64,000 bases of DNA from NCBI GenBank assembly GCA_013368315.1, contig JAACJM010000114.1, forward strand, positions 186,001 to 250,000, in the 5' to 3' direction. Below are positions 11,468 to 25,079 of the stretch, in pieces. Numbering within the stretch: position 1 is the stretch's first letter; each line of letters starts with the position of its first letter. The notes below the pieces were generated by a model that had not been told where the DNA came from, did not search any database, and saw only the letters and a list, made by a program, of their open reading frames with translations. The position numbers and the translations under genes were made by a program. The stretch is from Tetrapyrgos nigripes (taxonomy: Eukaryota > Basidiomycota > Agaricomycetes > Agaricales > Campanellaceae).

Positions 11468-12881
11468 CTAGACCTCTTGTTTCTGCTTCTGCATCCTCAA
11501 CGATGCCGTTTCCTCCTCCCTGCATGTGAGATACTTTCTATAGGTGTTATAGGCATGTTGTGCGTCACCCCGCATGTGACCGACCAGACTAACATCTCCT
11601 CCAGACTTGAAGCGATCTAAATCAAGTAAAAGATCCTCTCCCTGAAAATCGATCTGTTTAGCAATGCCCTTCTTGAACGCGTTCCATATCTCAGTGTCGT
11701 TGGGAATTAGGTGATTGAGCATGTTGAGTGGATCCTTCGGCTGCAGGGCAAACGTCACGAAGACGGCCAATGAAGTTCTGGTGCCAAACATATATCTGCT
11801 TGGCTCCCCACTGATGTTGAGTACTTTTTTGGTGAAAAGAACCTCCCTCTGCATTTCCTCTTTGTCAAACGATGAAAGGTACGCGTTGTATAGCCAGGAA
11901 ACGGCAAACGAGACGAGGAACATCGTCTGCCCGAAGAGCCCTGCCTGAGGGATCAATAAGAGCTGAACTAGGAATTGGGATGTGAGGAGGACACAGCAGA
12001 TGCCGACATCGTGGTAGTTTGGTGCGCTTATGCTCGGAAACTCGAGGCCAAAGGACCCTCTTGTTACTTGAGCGACTGCGGACTCGGGTCCTAGAAGTAT
12101 GACCAACTCTTTCTTTGTTTCCAGAAGCCCGTCACCCTTGGGCACATCTGGTGCTGGTTTGACGCGCTTCACGGTCAAAGTACCCGATCCAAGCACCAGA
12201 CACGTGAAACCGTTGGCAACAGCACCCAAAAGGATCATGGAGAACGCGTACCAGTCCCTAACGAGGGCACTGAGCACGCAGGCAGCGAAAGTGAAGCCGA
12301 TAGGAATGAGACTCGTGAGCAAAACAGAAGCTCTGGGAATCGCGGGTCGGAGGATGGGAGGTACCGTGTCTGCTGGGTCCGACGAATGCAATTCCTTTGG
12401 TTCTTCGAGATGAACAACTGTTACTCCACTTGGAGTTGTAAGCCTTTTTCCAGCATCTCCCTTTTCAGCCTCCAACCCTTCGCACATCTTCAACAGCAAG
12501 TACGCCAAATGACTCGTCTCCTGCAATATGGTTCCCGAGTGAGCAGCGACGAATTTTGGGCTGTTCTTCCCTCCAAGTCCGAATAGCTCGACAGGATCCA
12601 GTTTGGAACCTGGATACAGACCGGTCCAAAGACTTCCTTTCGCAAGACGTCCATAGCATTTCGCGACTGTGTAACCTCCAGGGGAGTTATACCTAGATTT
12701 CTGTAAGCAGACGTTTGATTGGAGAAAATCTTTGCATTTACCAGCCCAGCCATTTCCTTCCACGGTAAAGATGGACGGTGGTCATCGCAGAGATAGCTTC
12801 TTCACCTCCAAAGAAGCCCGCAACACCAGAAGAGTCGAGATTGAAATCTTTGCCCCTCCACGGCTCTGGTAGTATTGTCAT
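11468..12881 (-). CDS. Orphan multi-pass membrane protein
   Basis: No named family recognised; it resembles lineage-specific membrane proteins of mushroom fungi, but this is inference. Two exons (12881-12742 and 12692-11468) close to 454 residues. The correct acceptor is the CTAG before GTATAAC, since an AG 13 bases earlier would create a stop. The N-terminal 170 residues are soluble with several conserved-looking Gly/Trp positions (GKDFNLDSSG, GGYTVAKC, SLWTGLYPG, LVAYLL-like helix). Four hydrophobic helices follow: about residues 180-205 (ASVLLTSLIPIGFTFAACVL), 210-230 (AFSMILLGAVANGFTCLVLG), 280-300 (DVGICCVLLTSQFLVQLLLI) and 303-325 (MFLVSFAVSWLYNAYL). The C terminus is cytoplasmic-looking and charged. 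No signal peptide or catalytic motif is seen. A TATA box lies 56 bases upstream. Confidence 0.75.
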
Positions 12882-12936
12882 AATGGGAGTGTCGTGTCAG
12901 TTCGTATCGTCGTAATGGGTTGTAGAGATGTTAGGG

Positions 12937-12943
12937 TATATAA
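12937..12943 (-). promoter_or_regulatory. TATA box of the orphan membrane protein gene
   Basis: TTATATA on the - strand, about 56 bases upstream of the ATG at 12881. Assignment as the core promoter is inferred from position. Confidence 0.45.
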
Positions 12944-13160
12944 GATGGCTCTGCGAGTAGCCGAATCGGGAAGAAGCAGAGAGCAGGCTGCCAGGAAGCA
13001 AGCACATACATGACAGTGAGAAAGGTTGGGCGCTAGTGGGATGCACCGCTTTCAAAGCTGTAGTTCTTCACTGAGCACTGCCAGTAAAGTACTGCAGAAC
13101 ATGTGTACATATTAGATAGACAGTCGAAATAACTAACTAACAAGATACGATGGGTAATGT

Positions 13161-16100
13161 TTACTCGTAGCAATCCGAAGTGTTCAGCTCTGGCTTCACG
13201 GGTCTCTGAATAGTCTTTGCCGCCGGTTCTTTCACAATGTACTTGTAACCGATAGCGTACTCTTTTTGCATGTCCGCAGGTAGCTCAAAAGGCAGGTCCT
13301 CCTGGATAAACTTGTCCAGGTCACGTATAAGCTGTTTCAACTGCAGATGATCCTGTTTTCGATGAACATCGGATTGGACAGCAATAGATGTCTGGAAGTT
13401 CTTGAGCTTTTTGAAGGCAGTGCTGAATGGACTGGTCAGTGTCACGGAAATATGAAGTAGAGACCATAACAAAGTACCTGATCCTAGTCAACTGTTTGTC
13501 CAATCTATCCCACTCCTCGGGATTGAGTACCACTTTCAAACCCATTCGCTTCCTTGTGCTATGCTTCAGCTCTAGTGTTTGGACGTTCATGTATTCCAAA
13601 ACAGCCCAAATGTGAGGCAAAGGGCCTAAAAGCATCTTCCGATACACTCCCGACGGAAGGATGTCTGCGAGTTGTTCCAAGCACTGATGCCAGAAACTGT
13701 CACGTATCTGTGCATATCGACCTTTTGCTGCTTTCCTCGCTGACATACGGCTCCTGTACTTGGTCTGGATGAATGATGCGATACGATGCTCTAGTTCAGT
13801 GGGTTCCAGAATCTCGGGTTCCTCGCCGACTGGCAGAGCTGCGGTAGGAAGCTCCTGCGCCTCTACGTCCTCGACCTGCTCATTGTCTGTTTCGTCTTCT
13901 TTGCTTTCTTCGGCTCCAGCTAGAGACGCAATTAGTGGAACGAACGAGGCCGCGGAAGGGTTCAGTCTCGAACGTCCGGGGACGAGGGTATGTTGCATGC
14001 GAGAGGCGCTGTCGACAAGAATGCCAGGGATGTCGGAGACTCTGTCGTATACGATCTGCCTAACGCCAGCAATTGGTTGGACTTGTGTGGGGATTCTACT
14101 ACGATGAAGCAGTTGCACCATCTCGTCCATCTCGTTTCCAGTCATTGATCGCCGTACAACGACTGACAGCGCATCCCAACTATCAGCTTGAACATACCTG
14201 CATTGCAAAATAGTCAGTCAGAGCGTCACCAGTGAAGACTGCAGGGTGCTTACCGACTGTACATAAGAGGATGGACATGGCCTTCGATGCGCAAAGATGT
14301 TATACATGCCAGAATCTTGTCTCTCAAAGGGGCACTTCCAATGTTGTAACCAACTAAGCAAAGTGTCAATGAGTCATTATTAATTTTCCATAGAGCACTC
14401 ACGAAGACATAGAGCCCGGCAGCTGTAACGTCAAATAGATTAACACAAAAAAAGTGGAATCCAAATCGAAGGACTCACATTCGCGCAATGTAGACGTTAC
14501 GGACCCGACTGGGAGCAACGCGCCAATCTGCCAAATTTCGAGATTCGTATAACAGGTACTTTGCAGACTCCAGCCCATTGTAGATATCATCAAGGACTTC
14601 TTCCATCGGGTCAATTAACAGCGAAATAAATCCTACTTCCCTGCTCCTTGCTACGTTCATGTCGATCGGTTCCAGCAGCCAGCTGCGAGGGAATGTCAAG
14701 TTGTGTATGAACTGATCACGTTGAGCACAATTCGAGACGACTATATTCCTGCAGAGGACGTCCAAAGTATCACAAAAGACCCCTATGTCTATGGCTACTC
14801 GGGCAGTAATAATGTGCCTTCAAAAGGATGATCAGTCATACAGGACAGCAGAGGAGCACATTCGAAAAACACTCCACTTACTTGAGTGAAAAAATCCCGG
14901 CAATCAGACATCTATTCTTACAGCCCTGAAGCAGATCAACCACTTCATGAGCAGTGAAGCCGTTACCAGGTCTTATAAGGTATCCCGGATATCCTTGTCT
15001 TGTATATGACGCTTGATACACATATTGCTGCGTGGCTCCCTATCAAACAGCAATGCAAGAGATGTCGTCCTCACTAGATCCGACATGAAGTGGACATTTG
15101 GCCAAAATGAAAGAGTATAGACTGCATTCCGAATCCATTCTCTTATAACGCGGAAAGCCCGGTATGATTCTGGTATCTGGCGGACATCAAGTTCGGAACG
15201 GCAACCCATCAAGTGGTTAGGAGGGCAAAAGACCTCGTAGAGTCGCACAAGCCAAAATCTGGGGTAAGGTTAAGTAAGTACCAAAACCATGGTTGATAAA
15301 CAAATTGACTTACTTCCGCTGGCTAGACATGGTCTCTGAAGCATATCCAGATGTATGCAGTACCTTCAGAATCAGAACTTGCTGTAGATGAATTCGGATT
15401 CGAGTGTTATAGTAAATTTTGTCGAAATGGGTAACATGCGCGTGAGGACATCCAGTTCGAGGCATCCACCATATGTCGAAAAATTGAGACAAAGAGAGAA
15501 GGCTCGGGCTCTCTTGCACTCGTCGTCCTCCTTTAATATCCGATTCCGGACTCGCTGTCCAACACGATTGCGGAGCAAGATGAGGAGATCTAAGGAGGGT
15601 AGCATGAAATCTTGGTCCGAGTTTGCAGCTCCGACAGACATATGCAGATAACTTCCTTTGGCCAAGCGAACGTGACCTTCCGAAAGACGCTCGAAGGCGA
15701 AGAGTTTCTGAAGCATGCGGGAGTCCTGCGGATTCTTGTCGGCCAATAATTTGGTCGAAAGAAGTTGTGTGTAATCAAGGAAAGCCTCCAACTGCTGGGC
15801 AACGTCCGACACCGACAAGTCTGTTAGTCGAGGCATCGTACTAAAGTAATGGTCCAAGCAAAGAATTGCTGCTGGAATGTTCTGTGCCTCGAGAAAGTTC
15901 TTTGCTTGTAGGCGAAGCTGAGTCGTGGACTTCTCAAGTATTGCGCGGAACATAGAAACCTAAGTAGCATAGATGACCTATCAACAAAATAATTTCGTAG
16001 TCCAAGTCGATCTCGCTCACCTCGGCATTGAAGGAAGTTGAATCATTACTAGCCTTTGATGCCAATTCCAGTAGCCGGGAAACCAGAGATGAAGACTGCG

Positions 16101-19100
16101 AGTCTACAGGTACTACGCCAAAAGACAAATGGTCCCAGAGTCCTTTGAGGATGTAGTCCCGTGCTCTCTGGGCGGATTCCTTATTGGAGGGAACCCTCAA
16201 AAGAAGTTCGATGGCTTCCAGTGTCCTGCCTTCTTCCAGGCATAGCTGCGCTGCCTCTTCATATCTACCGTTTTCAGCGAGAACAGCTGCACGAGCAACG
16301 TCCAAATCACGATCACCGAGGTAATCTAAAACGTTCTCCACATCGTCAAACAAAGCACATGCCTGACTAAAAGAAGTCAAAACAAGAAAAATATGAAAAG
16401 CAAAATCCTGTCTCACTGAAGCTTCGTCCCATGCTCCTCACTGGTCGGAGCAAGCCCCTGAACCTGATTGAAGTAGAACAACTTTGCTAGTCGAATAACT
16501 TGCGCAGCTGTGTCCGGGTCCACAGAGTTAGCTTCCTTCTTCACAATGTCGATAGCCTCGTCGAAATGATTCACGTCCCGATAGCACGACACTGAATCCG
16601 TAAATCGTCTTGCATCTCTGTAAATCTGCGCCGCAACCAATAGCTCGTCTGCATTCTTATAGCAATCACCACTGAGACGAAGCAACTCCAGCCGGATCTT
16701 GCGCGACGCAGGTTTGGCAGAACTACGGAACGCCTCAGCTGCGGAAGAAAACATTCGTTTACGGTTCTGTCTGTCGGCTTTCGTGTCGGTTCGGATTGCT
16801 TGTGCCTTGGTACGAAGAATGTAGGCATGCGTGATGGCCACCCGATCAGGAAGAAGGGCCCGTTCGAAGCAGTGCTTCGCTTCAACATATTTCTTTCGCT
16901 GAAACAGGTTTTTCCCTTGCTTAGCCCATTCTTCAGGAGTAGATGATGTGGCCAGTCGGGGGGCATTCATGCCAGGTGTCAAATTACGGATGAGATCTTT
17001 CTTGGTCCAGTAATGCTGGATGCTATTCAGTATAAGGGCAACATGAATAAGATAAGGTAGCTCTTACTCTCATCGGTCCGCTTTTGAGCGACGAGTCTAC
17101 AATCCAAATGTTTTCTCGTGCACGAGTTACTGCAACATATAGGAATTTGAGCTAGAAAGAGATGAGCAGAAGTAAGAGAGACAGGAAGGAAAGTATAATG
17201 GCTCACCTCGCTGCAAATACTAGCATATCGAGACCGGTTTCTCTCAAAATCGGGGATGGCTGTTCCATCTTCCTCAAGAGCACCGAGGATGACGCGCCAC
17301 TGAGATAACTCTGCCGGAGAATCACTGAAGAAATCATAAAGCAGGACCTGTCTTCAACATTAGTAACACGTCATTCTTTTGCTCTCGCAATAACCCACAT
17401 CGTTGAACTCAAGACCTTTACTCTCGTAAATTGTCCTATGAAAGATATAATTAGGATTCGGTAGACAACGAGAAAGAGGCCTTGGACCCACATAATAAGG
17501 CCAATACCTTCACCGACCAGCTTTCTCAATTTCTCCCTTGCATCATTATCTCTAACGAGGATGCCTATAAATTCTCTCAGAGGGTGCACGTCGACGAAAT
17601 AAGTAATAATCTCACATTGCTGAGCACCAAATTCTATCCTGCTCCCTGAGTCACCAAAAATGAAGTGTTCGAGACCTGCCGAATCTTCATCCCAGCCCAC
17701 AAAGAACACAGGTTTCAACCCATCGACAACACCTTTCTCAGGAGATAACTTGTCGATAGAATCCTTCCAGAACCGGCTGATCAGATCTACAACAGAATGA
17801 GCACAGTTGACGATTCCAGCATGTGAACGATAGTTGACGGCAAGCTGGAAGATTTCGGGTTGCACAGCTCGCTGTTGGTCTGGGTCGAGATCTTTGCTGC
17901 GCTTTTCCTACATATTGATGAGTGTGTAAGTCCACATCTATAACACTAGGCATCTACCTCAAGTCTCCATTGGAAAGCCTTCAAAGCGTTGAAGCGGAAG
18001 GAGCTACCGACGGAAATGGTTTGAGCAGTGTCTCCAGCCCAGAACAGTCCATTGGGATCGTGACAGAGGGCTCTCAGAACTGCATATCGAGAACGGGAAT
18101 TAGCACCAGTGGCGTCGGACAGAGTACAAATTTTCTTGCCTAGAGTGTCAACCAGAAGGTTGTCCTGAACCTCGTCAACATATCTACGAACATATTATCA
18201 ATCACACTGGAGAATAAACAAACTGAGACCTACAGATGGTCGACTTTTTGCCCAGGCGTACCATGGGCACTGAAGGAATCCAATATGGCACGCGTCCTAT
18301 CAACAGATCAATTTCAAACCAATATCTTGTAGTCAGCAGGATATACCTATCAGCACCGTCCTTATGGCCCTGCTTCTTCTTCAAGTCGAGATAAGCCTTG
18401 AACAGAGTATAGATACTCTCTCTATTGTCGGCAAAAGTGGACTGACTCCGACTGCTCATATTGAGATACTCGCAACAAGTCAAGTAATGCGAGTCGCTGG
18501 ACAAAGTTTCTTCTGATCCCTTTATAACACCTGTGTACCGAATCAGTATTCAAGCAAAGAGCGGTAAAGAAGGAATTTACCTAGAAACTCGCTGAAAACC
18601 AAGGCTGGATCTAAGACGGGCAATTGAGCACAGTCTCATATGAAAGGGAGGATGGCATTACCAAGACGTTTAGCAGCAGATTGAGGGAAATGAGGCCAGT
18701 AATCCTCAAAAAATCATCGTAGGTGAGCACAGTAGTTTTTGCGACATTCAGGCCTGGCGGTGTAGCACTGATCGGGGACTTGGTGGATAGAGCCTTCTTG
18801 GCTCGCTCGAGGTCAGCTATATCGGCCTCCAGCATCAAACAAAGCTGTATCAAGAGAAATTAAGAATAAATTGAATAGTAAGACGGTGAGTATATGACTA
18901 ACATTGTCAAAAGTGGTGAACAATGGGAAGTGCTCATCCTGCAGTTCACTGAACTTGCTAGGCAAGTCGCCGGTCCAGTCAATGATGTCATCCATATGGA
19001 TCATATCGTCGTCTTCCTCGTCTAATGAGAGATGATGCTGAGCAGCCTTGAGATTACGAAGCTCTTCCAGCGATTGGTTGGTAGCTGTCAGAGATTTGAC

Positions 19101-21461
19101 GAGGGTAGCAAAGTACTCCTCGACCTTCTTGGCAAGGACTCGAGATTGCGTCACAAAGATTTGTCTGGGTCTGGGGGCGTCGCCTCCTGCGAGTTGAGCC
19201 GTTCTTTCGATCAGGAGCATCTTGAAGAGTAGCGTAGTAGTTTTCCTAACGAACCGTCAGTCCACGAGAAGAAAAAGACATCACGACTTCACGCACCCAG
19301 TTCCGCTGCGTCCTATTACATAGCAGGAATATGGATGTTCTATAATCACCTTCTCTTGCGATCTAGACCAAGGAAAGATCAGTCAGCATTCCTTCATATG
19401 GCAAACTTTGACTCACGAAACCAGATGAGGAAACGTGGCTTCCACGTCGGCGAGTATCGCTAGTTCAAGGTTTATAAGATAGGTTAGGCCATTCTGTTCT
19501 TCTACTTACTGTTCATTAAAGGCTGTAAATGGCAGTCAGCTCAACGCATAAATTTACCTCAACGGATACACCTACTTGCGAAAATACAACGTATTTCTCC
19601 ATCCTGCACGATAGTCATTACCTTGATCTTGTCGGCGCACTTTTAACGAAACACTTACAAGAATCTAGAATGAACCTAGGGAAACATTTGCTCAGAAAAC
19701 GTCAAATAAGACAGGAAAATAATTTACCGGATTGGAGTCATCAGCCAGCAAATTAGGCGAATCGGCATCTTCTTGCACTTCAGGCAACGGAGGAAAGGAT
19801 GCAGGAATAAACGTCTGATCATCCGCGTTCGGGGCAGGAATACGAGCTGAGCATCTGCAGGAGTTTGAGAATACGTCATAAACCAATTAATAATTAGAAA
19901 CACCGAGGAACGAACCTCTCCTTATACTCCCTCCCTCTCCTTCCCAGATGACGGCCGATTGATGTCCAAAGACGGTCATCCATCTGTGCGTGGGTGTAGA
20001 TCCCGAAGATTTTGATAGCTACGTGACCGATTGTTAACTACTTTCCAGTTGAATAAGAGCAATGCACACCTTGCTGTTCGCGCTGAAAACACTTGCGTCA
20101 GCCCATTAATATGACCATTGTAAAGCATCGTACCTCGTCACCGCCAGCTACCACATCAACTTGATACTGAGAGTATATACGTCAGAGATATGCATTGTAT
20201 GACTTGCAAGTGTCCAGTTAGGCAACTCACAATCAAACGCAAGTCGCTGGTCATCTTTGCTTCAAATATAGGTACCTCAGTACCGACACCTTTCAGCCTT
20301 TTTTGATTATCTGGCGAAAAATGGCCTTGTGACAACTCCCTGGATGTAAAGGTTGGAAGTTTTTCTTTAGATCCAATACGGCAGATATCTTACCTTATTT
20401 TCTTGACAACGATGTCGAAAGTGTCCTTGTCCTTCTTGTGCTTGATGCGTAGCTCATTGTGAGCATTTTGGTTGACAAAGATTATCCAGTCACCGAAGCC
20501 ATCAACACTATCGAAGTAGAGTGCCCTGAAAGGAGTATGAGCCGAGACAGGTTAACCAGATGGGAAGAAGTGACGGACGATTTCATCGGTTGAACCTTCG
20601 GATAAGCAGAGGGCGTCTCATCAAGAAGGTCTGACTCGGCCACGGCCTCTTCTTGAAGGGAGAGAAACAAATCCTCCGTCTCTGTGGAGACAACAAACCG
20701 TCGTTTGATTACTTCAGCGACATTCTCGGAGCGTAAGTAGCCAAAGTATTCCTAAACAGCCAGGTTAGTTGGCAGAACCTGCCCATTGCCGTAGCACTCA
20801 CCTTGAGAAGCGACAATTGCTCAGTCAAAACACGTTCCATCAGATCATCAAGTTCTTGCTGGCATCTTGGAACGTCAAGACCGACGTCGTCAAACAGCTT
20901 TTGCTCGGCCACCAAGGGTTTTCTGGCTGCGAGCATTTCATTTCTCTTCCGCTGTTTCTGAGTCAAACGAGCACCTTGAAACTCAGGAACATCGCCTCTT
21001 TGTTTGTCGTCGAAGCTGAGTTTGTAGAGGTGTTCCAGTAAAGCCGGAATTTTGCGTATGAATTGATGTTTCGAAGATAATTTCATTCGTACTTCTTGAT
21101 CAAACGAAATGGGTGAATCGAAGAAGAATAAGTCGGAGAGCTGAAGAAGCAGTTTGTAGTGCAGGGAAGAAGTGAACATGTCTGGTTGGTGAGAGAAGGA
21201 GTCGAGAATCCACTTCTGCAGCGGGATACCTTGCTCATCGATGTCTGCGAGGACAGCAGAGTCAGATATATCGCAAAGAATAATAATTGATAACTTACTT
21301 GAGAGGATGAGAGGTAAGGCTCGGGGTCTGTCATCGGCAACGCTTTCCAAAACGCGCCCAAAGTTGGTCTTTGAAAGACAGGAGCTGAATGTGATTAACG
21401 CGTCGTCCACGGCTTCCACTGAAGTCAGACTGGGGTTATCAAGGATTGAGAGAGTATTCAT
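13161..21461 (-). CDS. Giant TRANK1-like UvrD/Rep superfamily helicase with TPR-like C-terminal half (one frameshift)
   Basis: Fungal homologue of the TPR-and-ankyrin-containing UvrD-like family, about 2,200 residues in 25-30 exons. It is a P-loop NTPase/helicase of unknown biological role. In order: an N-terminal helical region (from MNTLSILDNPSL); a domain with YFDSVDGFGDW and IKIFGIYTHAQMDDRLW; Walker A GRSGTGKTTT (19232-19312, split by an intron); QIFVTQSRVLAKKVEEYF; Walker B YVDEVQD (18160-18180); GDTAQTI; VNYRSHAGIVNCAHS; IYESKGLEFNDV; and motif VI YVAVTRARENIWIVD (about 17110-17150). The second half has TPR-like helices (QGKNLFQRKKYVEAKHCFERA), an IQ-like segment (IQTKYRSRMSARKAAKGR) and the C terminus TSDCYE. 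A 13-nt microexon encodes REQQ. The T6 run at 18708-18713 is one base off frame: one frame reads TYDDFLRI while the family sequence EDYWPHFPQSAAKRL continues in the next. The pieces on either side are otherwise well conserved. Confidence 0.88.
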
Positions 21462-21941
21462 CGTGTTGGCCAAGGAAGAATGGGAGAAAACGACCAGAAT
21501 CTTCCATTATGTACTAAAGGCTCTAGATAAAGCAACGGGAAGTCACAAAGGAATCAGGGCGCCTAAATACTATTTCAAGTTCCCTAAAGGCTCCACCGCC
21601 GCCGCGGGAGGTATTTTATTAAACTCTAGCGTACATTGTAGAGTTCTTTTCAGTTCTCCACAAATAGAAGACCCATCCTTGTTCTTTCGTTGTGAGAAAG
21701 GACTTCAACTTTACAAAGGCCTTCTGACCCCAGAACTGGGGTGGACCCACAATCACAACGCCGGTTGTCAAATTGTGCTAGTACGATTCCAGCGAGATTG
21801 ATTCCGAATTTGTTTTTTTCGGAGTCAGCTGTTCGAGACAGTGATCCTTATCTTGTGTAGCACGGTTCTACACAATTGTTCCAGCAGCATGTTATGTACT
21901 AAACTAGGCACCAAAAGATGCCATCTCAAGGTTCTCAAGTT
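21462..21941. other. Intergenic: promoter of the TRANK1-like gene, 3' flank of MLH1
   Basis: About 480 bases with no recognisable gene. It contains an 8-bp perfect hairpin (TTGTGTAG at 21853-21860 with CTACACAA at 21868-21875) downstream of the MLH1 stop, of unknown meaning. Confidence 0.5.
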
Positions 21942-24890
21942 TCAACACCTTTCGAAAACCTTATACAAGTCTGGCAAATCTGCCACCTGCACCACATCCA
22001 CATCCAGAAGAGACTTGGGCGCTAGCATATACCTTCTCATCGCCGGGAACAGTATATGCTGGATCTGCCATCTTTCAGCCTTGTCACTCTCTTCCTCTTC
22101 TTTCGTACGCGTCGCCTCTGTCTTTGTTGATGTGGAAGGAGACGGCGACGAAGACAGTCCAAGAGAAGGTTCACCCGCAACAGGACCAGGAACGTAAAAA
22201 TAAGCCAATTCACGAAGGAATGCGTCGAAGCATTCTGTTTCAGAGGTCCAATTGACCTGCAGGTGAAGGCGTGTCAGTGGGGCACGAGATGAGGGTCCAA
22301 ACTTAACAGACTGACTGACCTGAGGCCCAAGACGCATCAGAAAGTGTGGAAGCTTATCGAGATTTGGGGTGTAATCCCTCAACAGCAGTGGAAGATTCTG
22401 TACAAGTCCGTCTGGGGATATGTTCAAGGAAAAGTATTCAGCCAGCATATCTCGTCGGGTTTGTAGGATATTGACGATTCGCTGTTAAGGCGTCAGTAAC
22501 CTCTGTCATTCATCAGGTCAAGAGATCAAATGAAAGCACCCACATCCACAATTTGCGGTTTCGTCAATTCAGTCTCTTCGCTGATGGCCTCGGCCTCTAC
22601 AGCAATCTCTACCAGCTTCTTCAATGGCGGCGGAGGATCCAGCTTCAGCCGGCTGAAGTCACCGAATTGACGTAGCCCAAGTTGATAGAATAGTTCTTCC
22701 CTGGCAAGAAGGAAACAGATGGACATACATGAGCGAGGCATGACAGAAAATCGAGATCCTGGACATACGCAAAAGCCCCATGATTCACCAGATACAGTTT
22801 GGTGGAGTACTGCAGCAATGAGAGACATCTGTTGGTATCGACGATACCCACAAAGGTGTGCTTCTCGAGTATCTCCGTGAGTGCTGTCAAAACGCGGTGA
22901 GCTCTTCATTTCTGGGACACATGCAAAAAAAGACACACCTTTATGCTTACCCTTCACCAATGCTTTCCTCAGACTCTTCACCGACGTCAAGAAGCATTCC
23001 GACTCTTTGATCTCTTTGTACCTCGACGTTAACTGCGTTGAAGGTGTGCTAGGAATGCTCGATTTCTGCTTGTCTGGGGCAATATGAGATGAATTGAGGA
23101 CAGGAAACATCGAATCCAACGTCCTGTCTGCTAAAGAGGTGCGGACTTTGTGATGGGAGTAGACTTTCTTTGGTTGTTCTGCTGGAAGTGTTAGATATGG
23201 GAACGAAAGATGGGACGGTTCAAGACACTCACGGCGAGAAGGACCTTGCTGCTTATCCTCATCCAGATCGTCACTATCCAAATCTCGTTCTTTTCCCTTT
23301 CGTTTCTTCCCATTCGATCTATCATCCGACTCTAGCGTACCTCCCGTTAGCAAAGTCTATGCATACGTCAATCTCAGTATGAGCTCGTATCTTATAGCAA
23401 TCAATGCGCACTTGATACTCAAACGTCCTCGACTGGCTCTTTTCCGCAAGCTTCTCTTGAAGAGCATCACAAATTTTCATGGTGATGTCTTCTTCATTCA
23501 AAAAATGGACTTCTTTCTTGGTAGGATGCACATTGACATCGACAGAACGAGGGTCTATTTCCAAGCTGTTGACAATTCATTAATAGTCTTCACTGAGAGT
23601 CAGCATTGCACTCACCTGAGATAAATGAAAGGAAAGGCCCCTTTAGGCAGGATACCATTGTATACGCCTTCTAGAGCCCTTTTAATCCTCGAAGATTCCA
23701 CCAATCTGTCTGCATAAACGAATTGTCAGTTTAGGACTAGCAAAGAGAATGTCGACATACGATTGATGAATAGCAGAAATATGGTCTTTTTGGATTGGTA
23801 GTTTGCATTGGTGAAATAGGCTTCTGAGGTCCACGACTCTGGTTTCTTCTGGTCATCTCCCGATGATGTTGTTGCTTCCAAAAGATCCTTCTGTATGGAC
23901 TGCCCATATAGCATCCGAATGGCTTGAGGGATCGTGGATGATGCGGTTGTGCTTAGGTCTGGAGCACTGGAACCTGCCTACTTGGCGCTTTATTAGAACG
24001 GCGAGACACGGGCCAAGACGACAGTTGGCAACCTTTTTGCATACGAAAGAGATCTTGGGATTATGAATCGCGTATTTGGTCAAAACATCGAGAATGCGAG
24101 AGTACTCCTCGGACGTGTTGCGCAAGGCTGAGAGACGGGTTGGAGTGTTGTAGAACAAGTTTTCTATCTGCAACAGGTATCATTGAGTCATATATATCGC
24201 CCTACTATAGACTCAATACGCACCGTGATGGTCGTGCCATCGTTTCCAGCGCATGGTTTGGGTTCAGCAGCTTGACCAGGCTGGGCCGGGACAAGTTTTC
24301 CATCGGAGTATTGGGCTCTACCAATGCAAGCATTCAGTGCAGGCACAAAAAGGAGCGTTCTGATGGACTGACCGGTATGCACAAGTTTCTGACCTAGTCT
24401 TTGTGACCACCGAAAGATGAGAGACATGAGACATTGATGCGAGTGCTTCACCACGAAAACCGTATGTGGATATACGCGACAGATCTGAGAAATTTGATAG
24501 CTTGGAAGTCGTGAATCGTTCAGCGAGGATTGGTAAATCTGATTTCTGCAACAGGAAGATAAGTATTGGAGTTATACGTCAACGGAATCGGACAACGCAC
24601 TCGAATTCCACAACCATTATCCTGAATTTGCAGTAGCTTCAGTCCTCCATCTTTCACAGTGACACGAATCGAGGTGGACCCTGCATCGAGACAATTCTCT
24701 ATCAACTCTTTCAGTGCAGACGCAGGTCTGTGGATGATCTGGCGTCAAAGTGTCAGCGACTGAAGAGCAACTTGAAAGACAGCTAGATCCACACCTCTCC
24801 CGCAGCAATACGATTGATGAGTGATTCCTCAAGACGGCGAATGGGTAGAGGTGCTGGAGGTTCAGATAGAGATTCACTGTCCTTGTCCAT
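21942..24890 (-). CDS. MLH1: DNA mismatch repair protein Mlh1 (MutL homologue)
   Basis: GHKL-ATPase MutL subunit that partners Pms1/Mlh3 in nuclear mismatch repair and meiotic crossing-over. About 14 exons; I followed the protein through without finding a break. N-terminal ATPase motifs are [28 protein letters not shown], the lid sequence [20 protein letters not shown] and the TKTRSE loop. NLFYNTPTR and the transducer motif [14 protein letters not shown] follow. A poor-complexity charged linker ([21 protein letters not shown]) joins the C-terminal dimerisation domain ([27 protein letters not shown]). It ends in the invariant Mlh1 C terminus FERC. A Ser/Thr-rich insert ([14 protein letters not shown]) sits shortly before the end. 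The start ATG at 24890 gives a short acidic leader before IRRLEE. RidA lies upstream on the same strand, 190 bases away. Confidence 0.96.
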
Positions 24891-25079
24891 GATGGTGGTG
24901 GTGGTTGAAAACGGACAGTCACGGACGCGAAGTCGCGTCGACGCGTTGCCGAGCTGACTCGAGCTTACTCAGACACTGAGACCGTGAGACAGGCTCTACA
25001 AGTACTAAAACATCGTTTGAACAGCACAGGATGCTCAGTTGATTGATAATGATACATTTCTTCGAGACATGGTTCTACT

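Noticed and set aside
21241..21801. 186-codon open frame on the + strand
   Set aside because: Its first part is antisense to the first exons of the TRANK1-like gene and the rest lacks family features.
21853..21875. 8-bp perfect hairpin as a terminator
   Set aside because: Bacterial-type terminators do not apply to an RNA polymerase II gene. It is probably chance, so only noted.
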